Assembly: GCA_947446335.1 (NCBI GenBank)
Contig: CANFGA010000056.1
Coordinates: 1-11,044, forward strand
Direction of reading: 5' to 3'
Origin: Oxalobacteraceae bacterium
Lineage (GTDB): Bacteria > Pseudomonadota > Gammaproteobacteria > Burkholderiales > Burkholderiaceae_D
DNA: 11,044 nucleotides
The position numbers and the translations under genes were made by a program. Below are positions 1 to 6,115 of this stretch, in pieces; the stretch's first letter is position 1; each line of letters opens with the position of its first letter. Under the pieces are notes generated by a model, which had not been told where the DNA came from, made no database searches, and saw only the letters and a list, made by a program, of their open reading frames with translations.

Positions 1-127
1 ATCCTTTACAAAAAACCGAGCTAACGGTGAGCGTTCATTTTGCCGCATTTCTGGCAATGCCTGGTTTCATCGTCGAAGATCCGGGCCGGCCGTCATACCT
101 GCCGAGCGCGCAATTTTTACTACCTGC

Positions 128-133
128 TACAAT
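128..133 (+). promoter_or_regulatory. Candidate extended -10 promoter for the yoaE-type gene
   Basis: The hexamer TACAAT is preceded by TG at 125-126, giving an extended -10 motif (TGnTAcAAT). No good -35 box is seen at the usual distance, which is tolerated for extended -10 promoters. If used, transcription would start near 140 and leave a leader of about 150 nt before the ATG at 292. This is pattern matching only. The rest of 1-291 holds no gene I can support. Confidence 0.4.
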
Positions 134-163
134 CGTGCAGCAACAACACACTACGCAACGCCA

Positions 164-192
164 GCGAACCGGACAAAAAAAGTACCGGTCGC
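164..192 (+). other. Possible leader hairpin upstream of the yoaE-type gene
   Basis: GCGAACCGG (164-172) pairs with CCGGTCGC (185-192) with one bulged A, around a 12-nt A-rich loop. It would lie in the 5' leader if the promoter at 128-133 is real. It could be a chance structure; I do not recognise a known riboswitch in it. Confidence 0.25.
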
Positions 193-291
193 GTCTCGGC
201 GTGTCCATCATATTCATATGCAGGCAGCAGCGCGCCGCACTTTGTCGACGCCGCTGCCGCAGTTTCGATCAATTAACTCATAAGGCATTAC

Positions 292-1851
292 ATGGAATGG
301 CTATTCGACCCAAGTATTTGGGTGGGACTATTAACACTGGTTGTACTGGAAATTGTTCTTGGCATTGACAACCTGATTTTTATCGCCATTCTTGCCGAAA
401 AAGTACCACCTCATCAGCGCGAAAGAGCGCGCCTGATTGGCTTGACGCTGGCCATGCTGATGCGTCTGGGCTTGTTGACCATGATCTCGTGGCTGGTGAC
501 GTTGACCACGCCGCTGTTCGATGTCGGGCCGTTTTCCTTTTCCGGGCGCGACTTGATCCTGTTCCTGGGCGGCGTGTTCTTGCTGTTCAAGGCGACAACG
601 GAACTGCACGAGCGCCTGGAAGGAACCACGCACGTGCACACCGGACCGCGGGTCTATGCCAGCCTGGGCGCCGTGATCGCCCAGATCGTTGTGCTCGATG
701 CCGTGTTTTCGCTCGATGCAGTGATCACCGCCGTCGGCATGGTTGACGACTTGCGCGTGATGATGGCTGCCGTGATCATTTCGATGGCGATCATGATTCT
801 GGCGTCGAAGCCGCTCACGCGCTTTGTCAACGACCATCCTACCGTCGTCGTCCTGTGCTTGAGTTTCCTGTTGATGATCGGCCTGAGCCTGGTAGCCGAA
901 GGTCTGGGCTTCAAGATTCCGAAGGGTTATCTGTACGCTGCGATCGGTTTCTCGATCGTGATCGAATTCTTCAACCAGCTTGCGCGTCGCAACTTCATCA
1001 AGAAAGAAGCGCATATTCCACTGCGCGAGCGTACCGCCGAAGCCGTGCTGCGCATGCTGGGCAACAAGACGCGCGCCGAAATCACCGAAGAAACCGAGCA
1101 CGCCGAGGTGGTGGCCAGTCTGCCTACCTTTGGCGCAGAAGAGCGCAACATGGTCAGCGGTGTGTTGACGCTGTCACAGCGATCGATCCGTTCGGTCATG
1201 ACGCCGCGCTCGGACATGTCGTGGATTAACCTCGATGCCGATGCCGAGACGATCCGGCGCCAGATCCTGGAAACGCCACACAGCTTCTTCCCCGTTTGTC
1301 GCGGCGAGATGGACAATATCATCGGCATTGCGCGCGCCAAGGATTTGATGGGCGACTTGGCACTCGATGGAAAAATCGATGAAGTCAACAGCGTGCGCCA
1401 GCCTATCGTGATACCGGAATCGGTGGGCGTGCTGAAAGTGATGGAAACGCTCAAGCATTCGCAAGGACAACTGGTATTGGTGGCCGATGAATATGGCACG
1501 ATACAAGGCATGGTGACGCCGATCGACATCCTGGAAGCGATCGCCGGCGAGTTTCCGGATGAAGACGAGCAACCGGACGTGCAACTGCTGTCGCCCGGAA
1601 TCTGGAAAGTGGATGGCTCGGCCGACTTGCACTACCTGGAACAGGTGCTGGAAACCGATATGCTGGTGGGCGAGGATGATGAATATACGTCGCTGGCCGG
1701 CTTCCTGCTCGAGCGTTTCACGATGCTGCCGGTGGCCGGCGACGCGATCGAACTCGATGGATTTCGCTTCGAGATCGCCGAAGTGCTGGACAGACGCATC
1801 GCCACGGTGATGATCTCGCGCATCGAACTGGCTCCGATCGAAGAAAAATGA
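292..1851 (+). CDS. yoaE: YoaE-type TerC/CBS/CorC-HlyC inner-membrane protein
   Basis: A 519-aa protein that closely resembles E. coli YoaE/YegH in length and domain order. Residues 1 to about 230 form a TerC-family membrane domain with about seven hydrophobic segments and the family's acidic signatures LEIVLGIDN (19-27) and LDAVFSLDA (135-143). A CBS-domain pair follows (about 300-420, including MTPRSDMSW and VTPIDILEAIAGEFPD), then a C-terminal CorC_HlyC transporter-associated domain (about 430-512). TerC proteins are linked to metal homeostasis, notably Mn2+ export, and to tellurium resistance; CBS pairs usually sense adenine nucleotides. The substrate of the YoaE subgroup is not established, so metal transport is inference. 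The ATG at 292 has an AAGG at 282-285, six bases upstream, and opens with the family's usual MEWLFDPSIW-like start. The gene appears monocistronic and converges on the recombinase. Confidence 0.93.
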   Translation: MEWLFDPSIWVGLLTLVVLEIVLGIDNLIFIAILAEKVPPHQRERARLIGLTLAMLMRLGLLTMISWLVTLTTPLFDVGPFSFSGRDLILFLGGVFLLFKATTELHERLEGTTHVHTGPRVYASLGAVIAQIVVLDAVFSLDAVITAVGMVDDLRVMMAAVIISMAIMILASKPLTRFVNDHPTVVVLCLSFLLMIGLSLVAEGLGFKIPKGYLYAAIGFSIVIEFFNQLARRNFIKKEAHIPLRERTAEAVLRMLGNKTRAEITEETEHAEVVASLPTFGAEERNMVSGVLTLSQRSIRSVMTPRSDMSWINLDADAETIRRQILETPHSFFPVCRGEMDNIIGIARAKDLMGDLALDGKIDEVNSVRQPIVIPESVGVLKVMETLKHSQGQLVLVADEYGTIQGMVTPIDILEAIAGEFPDEDEQPDVQLLSPGIWKVDGSADLHYLEQVLETDMLVGEDDEYTSLAGFLLERFTMLPVAGDAIELDGFRFEIAEVLDRRIATVMISRIELAPIEEK

Positions 1852-1852
1852 T

Positions 1853-1882
1853 CGGATGCCTCTGACGTGTCAGAGGCATCCG
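1853..1882 (-). terminator. Perfect 14-bp inverted repeat, intrinsic terminator for the minus-strand recombinase
   Basis: CGGATGCCTCTGAC (1853-1866) and GTCAGAGGCATCCG (1869-1882) are perfect reverse complements two bases apart, giving a stem of about 13 bp with a 4-nt loop. On the minus strand the stem is followed by ATCATTTTT, a T tract supplied by the last codons of the yoaE-type gene (A run at 1844-1848). On the plus strand no T run follows, so intrinsic termination of the yoaE-type transcript is less certain. It lies in the convergent gap between the two stop codons. Confidence 0.75.
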
Positions 1883-1900
1883 GCAGCAGTTGGGTCGAAC

Positions 1901-3100
1901 TCACCAGTCGATCCGGTGCTTTTGTTGGGTCTCGGCATGCCTTTTGTCATCTGACGAGTGCAGATAATTGCTGGTCGTGGCTATCGATTCATGGCCGAGA
2001 TTGTCGCGCACGTGGCGCAAGTCGACGCCGCTGTTGGCCATGTGCGATCCGGCCGTATGGCGCAGCCAGTGCGCCGATGCTTGCAGCAAGCGCTCGGCGT
2101 GCGACTCAAAAGCGGGTCCGCGCAGCCGGAAACGATCGGCAGCTTGCTCGAACACTTGCTTGACGATCGCATGCACGGCGCCGCGCGTCAATGACCTGGC
2201 CTTGCCCGCTATCGGCAACAGCAGCGGGGTTGCCTCCTGCGCCAGGGGGCAGGGCATCATCCCCAACTCGAGGCGATAGTGCGCCAATTCCTGCATCAAC
2301 TCATCGCTGGCCGGAATCAGGCGCCGCTTGTCACCCTTGCCCAGCACTTCCAGCCACCAGCGCTCGGTGCCATCATTTTCTCTTCTGCAAAAAAAATCCC
2401 CCATCGTATTGCCGACCACTTCCGATATCCGCAAGCCGCACAAGTACAGCAGGGAAAACAGCCAGCGCAAGCGGCAATGGTGGGCTCGCTCACGCGCCAA
2501 GGTCTGCGGCATCGCATCGATGGTGCGCTTGACCTCGGTCCATAAATCCTGTTCCAGATAGCGCGTGATGCGCGGCGGCGCGCGGCGACCGCGCTGGCGC
2601 GACAGCGACAAAGGGTTGCCAGCCAGATAACCGGCATGCACCAGCCACGAAAACAGCACATTCAATATCACCATCGCCTGGCGCCCACTGGCTACCGAGA
2701 GCGGGCCGGCAAACGGGCGCCACGCTGGATCGGCGCGCCCGAATCTGCGCCCATCGCGCATCACCCAACGCAAGGCCGGCTGCGGATCCGATAAAAAATG
2801 CTGGTAAGACAGCATGTCTTCATGCGTCAGCGACGACAGCGCCTTGCCGTTTTGTAGCGTCGACCAGAGCAGCAAACGCTCCGCTTCCTTGCGGTAGTTG
2901 TCAAACGTGGTCTTGGTATCGAGGAAGCGGGCCAGCCATGCCTTGATCGCATCGACATCATTGTCCGCCCTGATCTGGGGCCGGTTGCCGCTGGCGCGGT
3001 TAGTTCCGTTGCGGCCATCGACCGCGTCGGGCAATGCCATCCGGTCGATGGTTGTCAATTGCGGCAGCGCAGCGCCATCAGTTTCCGGTTTCATCGCCAT
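1901..3100 (-). CDS. Tyrosine recombinase / phage-type integrase
   Basis: A 399-aa protein of the tyrosine recombinase family, which cuts and rejoins DNA through a covalent 3'-phosphotyrosine. The N-terminal part (about 45-165) looks like the helical SAM-like core-binding domain; the catalytic domain spans about 180-390. All expected active-site residues are visible: R224 in CGLRISE, K255 in GKGDKR, H344 and R347 in HWLRHT, H370 in NLGHES and the nucleophile Y379. The protein should therefore be active. The start at 3100 has GAAAGAG five bases upstream; a second ATG two codons in is possible. It is divergent from kfrA across an AT-rich region and ends at the terminator facing the yoaE-type gene. 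A tRNA target or flanking att repeats are not visible. Its role could be integrating an element, or resolving plasmid or chromosome multimers. XerC/XerD are usually about 300 aa; the extra length lies mainly in the N-terminal extension and an insert near 230-250. Confidence 0.93.
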   Translation of the reverse strand: MAMKPETDGAALPQLTTIDRMALPDAVDGRNGTNRASGNRPQIRADNDVDAIKAWLARFLDTKTTFDNYRKEAERLLLWSTLQNGKALSSLTHEDMLSYQHFLSDPQPALRWVMRDGRRFGRADPAWRPFAGPLSVASGRQAMVILNVLFSWLVHAGYLAGNPLSLSRQRGRRAPPRITRYLEQDLWTEVKRTIDAMPQTLARERAHHCRLRWLFSLLYLCGLRISEVVGNTMGDFFCRRENDGTERWWLEVLGKGDKRRLIPASDELMQELAHYRLELGMMPCPLAQEATPLLLPIAGKARSLTRGAVHAIVKQVFEQAADRFRLRGPAFESHAERLLQASAHWLRHTAGSHMANSGVDLRHVRDNLGHESIATTSNYLHSSDDKRHAETQQKHRIDW

Positions 3101-3146
3101 CGTCGCTCTTTCATCTGATCCATTCCATTAAATCGACATCATATTC

Positions 3147-3166
3147 GACATTATAAGAATAATGTC
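3147..3166. promoter_or_regulatory. Palindrome covering the recombinase -10 box, candidate operator
   Basis: GACATTAT (3147-3154) and ATAATGTC (3159-3166) form an 8-bp perfect inverted repeat with a 4-base spacer. ATAT flanks it on both sides (3141-3144 and 3167-3170). On the minus strand a perfect TATAAT lies at 3155-3150, inside the palindrome, about 50 bases before the recombinase ATG. The matching -35 region is only a T tract (3173-3178). A protein bound here would occlude this promoter. The divergent kfrA product is the obvious candidate, because KfrA of RK2 is known to bind its own promoter region; that link is inference. Confidence 0.5.
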
Positions 3167-3185
3167 ATATTTAAAAAACGAATAA

Positions 3186-3215
3186 TTGTGAATACAATGT
3201 ATTACGTTGTATTAT
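3186..3215 (+). promoter_or_regulatory. Candidate kfrA promoter with embedded repeats
   Basis: TTGTGA (3186-3191) and TATTAT (3210-3215), 18 bases apart, fit a sigma-70-type promoter. They would start transcription near 3222 and leave a leader of about 47 nt before the ATG at 3269. Overlapping them are an inverted repeat, AATACAA (3191-3197) with TTGTATT (3207-3213), and a tandem direct repeat of TGTATTA (3198-3204 and 3208-3214) with a 10-base period. These look like protein-binding sites, but AT-rich sequence yields such matches easily. Confidence 0.4.
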
Positions 3216-3268
3216 CAATTAAAATTCAACAATTCATTCAGCCCAAAAAAACGATCGTGAATATCCCC

Positions 3269-4390
3269 ATGAATACATCTGCCAATGACGATGCGCCGCG
3301 CGAGCAGGATCTGCACTTTCAGATCGAGCGCCTGCGTGAACAATTTCCGCACACCCAGGATTTGTACCGCGAGGTCTGCGTCTTGATGTTCTTTCGCTAC
3401 GGAACGACGCCGACCGCGAACAAGCTGTATCAACTGGTGCGCAAGGGCAGCATGTCGGCGCCGGCAGAGGCGCTCACTGCGTTCTGGGATAACCTGCGCG
3501 AAAAAAGCCGCGTGCGCATCGAGCATCCCGATTTGCCGCCAGCTTTGAAAACGGCGGCCGGCGAACTCACCGCGACGCTTTGGGCCAGTGCGCAACAGTT
3601 GGCGCACGAGACGCTGGCAGCGTGCCGGCTTGAAGCACAACAACAGGTCGATGCCGCCAGCGCCGCACTGGCGGCGACACAACTGGCAAGCACAGCGCTC
3701 CAGGGCAGGTTGCAGGACCAGGAAAACATCAGCGCCCAGGCGCTGCGCCGGATCGGCGCGCTGGAACAGGATGCTGCTGGATTGATGGCGACCAATCTGG
3801 CACTGGCTGCGCAACTGCAGCAAGCCAAGGAGCAAGCCACGGCTCAACAGCAGCAAGCGAGGGAGCAATTCATGCTGGACCAGCAGGCCCATCAGCAGCA
3901 ATTGCAAGATGCGCGCCGCGAATTCACGGCCGAACTGGACCAGTTGCGCGCGGCGAACCAGTTGGCAAACGAACGCAGCCTTGCAGTTGAAACCAGGGCG
4001 CTGCTCGAGATCGACCGCGAGCGCACCGCGCTCGCCCGGCTGCAAAAGGAGCTCGATGCGGTGCGTGCAGCGGCGATCAAGGCGGCGCTGCACGCCGTGG
4101 AGCGGCACCGGATCGACGTGGATGCGTTGCAGGTTCAGCTCGGCGATCAACGGCAACAGGGCGGTGTGTTGCAAGGTCAGCTGCAATCGGCCATCGCGAA
4201 CCGGGATGCGATCGCGCTGGAGTTGACGCAGGCCAAGGCGCAATCGAGCGTTGCCAGCGCACAGGCCTCGGCGCTGCAAAGCAAATTGAACCACTGGCAG
4301 CGCCAGCATGAAGAGGCGCAGCGCTTGCAAGCTGAACCGAGATCAACAGCCAGGCCCAAGCGCGCGTATCGCAAATCCAGGACCGGCTGA
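3269..4390 (+). CDS. kfrA: KfrA-like DNA-binding coiled-coil protein
   Basis: A 373-aa protein. Residues about 16-110 match the plasmid KfrA N-terminal DNA-binding domain (plasmid replication region DNA-binding type), with the characteristic run from LREQFPHTQDLYREV to AFWDNLREKSRVRIEHPDLP. Residues about 112-355 are a long Ala/Gln/Leu/Glu-rich coiled coil. The last residues (PRSTARPKRAYRKSRTG) are strongly basic. KfrA of IncP plasmid RK2 is an autorepressor and a filament-like factor aiding plasmid maintenance. Here it may regulate the divergent recombinase and perhaps the downstream groEL-ftsH genes. The start at 3269 is chosen because conserved sequence begins soon after; no good Shine-Dalgarno is seen. 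An in-frame GTG at 3188 would add 27 poorly KfrA-like residues and overlaps the candidate promoter. Coiled-coil coding seems to continue in another frame after about 4336 (see findings), so the basic tail may reflect a frameshift. Confidence 0.8.
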   Translation: MNTSANDDAPREQDLHFQIERLREQFPHTQDLYREVCVLMFFRYGTTPTANKLYQLVRKGSMSAPAEALTAFWDNLREKSRVRIEHPDLPPALKTAAGELTATLWASAQQLAHETLAACRLEAQQQVDAASAALAATQLASTALQGRLQDQENISAQALRRIGALEQDAAGLMATNLALAAQLQQAKEQATAQQQQAREQFMLDQQAHQQQLQDARREFTAELDQLRAANQLANERSLAVETRALLEIDRERTALARLQKELDAVRAAAIKAALHAVERHRIDVDALQVQLGDQRQQGGVLQGQLQSAIANRDAIALELTQAKAQSSVASAQASALQSKLNHWQRQHEEAQRLQAEPRSTARPKRAYRKSRTG

Positions 4391-4513
4391 TCGATGTATC
4401 TGTCGATGCGCTGATGGCGTGTCATTTATTCCTGAGCAAGCCAGCGCATTGTGCCGTGCGTAACATGATCGATTGTCGCTCCTCATTGCATCCACAATCA
4501 AAGGAAGTCAATC

Positions 4514-6115
4514 ATGTCTGCCAAGTCGCTCCTGTTCCACGATGCTGCCCGCGAAAAATTGTGTGCCGGCCTCAACACGCTGTCGAACGCAGTCAAGGTC
4601 ACGCTCGGGCCAAAAGGGCGCACGGTGGTGCTGGGAAGCGCAGCATCGTTTCCGACCATCATCAATTCCGGCGTCATCGTGGCCCGGGAAATCGAATTGC
4701 CTGACAAGTTTGAAAACCTCGGGGCCCAGATGGCGCGCGAAGTGGCGGCCCATACGTCCGAGATGGCCGGCGACGGGACCACGACCGCGACCGTGCTGGC
4801 GCAGGCGATCGTTAAACAGGGAATGAAGTTCGTGGCAGCCGGATTCGATCCGATGGATTTGAAGCGGGGCATCGATGGCGCTGTCGACAGCGTCATCGCG
4901 CGGCTGAAGGACAACTCCAGGAAAATCAATTCGAATAAGGAAATTGCCCAGGTCGGCGCCATTTCAGCCAATGGCGACCAGGCGATTGGCGCCTTGATTG
5001 CGCAGGCGCTGGAACGGGTAGGGCAAGGCGGGGTGATCAAATCCGAAGATGGGCGGGGCATGAACAACGAACTCGATATCGTCGAGGGGCTGCAGTTCGA
5101 GCGCGGCTATCTGTCGCCTTACTTCATCAACGATGCCGAGCGAGGCCGCGTGGTGCTGGAAAATGCCGCGATCTTGCTGTATCAACAGCAGATATCGACG
5201 ATTGCACCGCTGTTGCCGCTGCTCGATCAAATCATCAAGACCGGCCAGCCGCTGTTGATCATCGCCGAAGATGTCAGCGGCGATGCGCTGGCGACGCTGG
5301 TCATCAATGCCTTGCGCGGTACCTTGTCGGTGTGCGCAGTCAAGGCGCCGGGATTTGGCGATCAGCGCGCGGCCTGGTTTGACGATATCGCGCTCGTGAC
5401 TGGCGCCACCGTGATCTCGGATGCCACCGGCTTGCAGCTTGACAATGCCACTTTGCTCGATCTGGGGCGCGCCGGGCGGATCGACATCGGCAAGGACGAG
5501 ACGACGCTGATCAACGGCGCCGGCGATCCGCAAAAAATCGACCAGCGCGCACAGCAGATCCGGCAGCAAATCACCCTTTGCGCCAGCGATCATGAGAAAA
5601 GACAATTGACCGAGCGCGCCGCCAGGCTGGCCGGCGGCGTTGCCTTGATCAAGATCGGGGCCACCACCGAGATCGAAATGAAAGAGAAAAAATCGCGGGT
5701 CGACGATGCGCTGCATGCGACCCGGGCTGCGGTCGAGGAAGGCGTGGGGGCCGGCGGCGGCATTGCCTTGCTGCGTGCCGGCGCCGTGCTCGATGGGATG
5801 GCAAGCGTCAACATGGCGCAGCAATCGGGCGTCAAGATCGTGCGCCGGGCGCTCGAAGAACCGCTGCGCCAGATCGTCTGCAATGCCGGTGGCGAACCCG
5901 ATGTCGTGATCGCCAAGGTGGCGCTCGGCAGCGGCGATTTCGGTTACAACGCGGCGACCGAGGAGTATGGCGACATGATGCAGATGGGCATCATCGATCC
6001 GACCAAGGTTACCCGCCTCGCGCTGCAAAATGCGGCATCGATCGCCGGCTTGATGCTCACCACTGATTGCATCGTGGTGGAAGGCGCCGCATCCGACATG
6101 GCGATCGGCCCGTGA
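4514..6115 (+). CDS. groEL: GroEL-type 60-kDa chaperonin paralogue (no groES, D52S)
   Basis: A 533-aa group I chaperonin that can be lined up with E. coli GroEL without gaps through about residue 522. Nucleotide-binding residues are kept: LGPKG (31-35), D87 and GTTT (88-91), S151, the glycines at 414-416, N479 and D495. Of the two aspartates used for ATP hydrolysis, D398 is present but position 52 is Ser (NSG instead of KDG). Apical substrate and GroES contact residues Y199, Y203, F204, L234, L237, L259 and V263 are kept, so it probably still binds a co-chaperonin and clients. The C-terminal Gly-Gly-Met tail is missing; the protein ends AASDMAIGP. The start has AAGGAAG at 4501-4507, six bases upstream. 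No groES precedes it and no CIRCE operator is visible, so this is likely a secondary copy using GroES from elsewhere. Its stop overlaps the ftsH start. Confidence 0.95.
   Translation: MSAKSLLFHDAAREKLCAGLNTLSNAVKVTLGPKGRTVVLGSAASFPTIINSGVIVAREIELPDKFENLGAQMAREVAAHTSEMAGDGTTTATVLAQAIVKQGMKFVAAGFDPMDLKRGIDGAVDSVIARLKDNSRKINSNKEIAQVGAISANGDQAIGALIAQALERVGQGGVIKSEDGRGMNNELDIVEGLQFERGYLSPYFINDAERGRVVLENAAILLYQQQISTIAPLLPLLDQIIKTGQPLLIIAEDVSGDALATLVINALRGTLSVCAVKAPGFGDQRAAWFDDIALVTGATVISDATGLQLDNATLLDLGRAGRIDIGKDETTLINGAGDPQKIDQRAQQIRQQITLCASDHEKRQLTERAARLAGGVALIKIGATTEIEMKEKKSRVDDALHATRAAVEEGVGAGGGIALLRAGAVLDGMASVNMAQQSGVKIVRRALEEPLRQIVCNAGGEPDVVIAKVALGSGDFGYNAATEEYGDMMQMGIIDPTKVTRLALQNAASIAGLMLTTDCIVVEGAASDMAIGP

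Noticed and set aside
140..291. yybP-ykoY manganese riboswitch in the TerC-family leader
   Set aside because: The conserved loop sequences of that motif are not present on the plus strand.
27..368. Small plus-strand open frames (27-368, 40-276) before the yoaE-type gene
   Set aside because: No recognisable protein; low-complexity basic or Cys/Ser-rich composition, one overlaps the real gene, and no ribosome site.
3188..3268. GTG at 3188 as the kfrA start
   Set aside because: It would put the candidate promoter and its repeats inside the gene and adds 27 residues unlike KfrA; the ATG at 3269 fits better.
4391..4513. CIRCE operator, clear heat-shock sigma-32 promoter or a hidden groES before groEL
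   Set aside because: No TTAGCACTC-type inverted repeat, no CTTGAAA/CCCATnT pair, and only 123 bases, too short for the roughly 96-codon groES.
6067..6111. Upstream TTG start for ftsH
   Set aside because: It adds an Arg-rich shadow of the groEL end; the GTG at 6112 gives the normal FtsH N-terminus.
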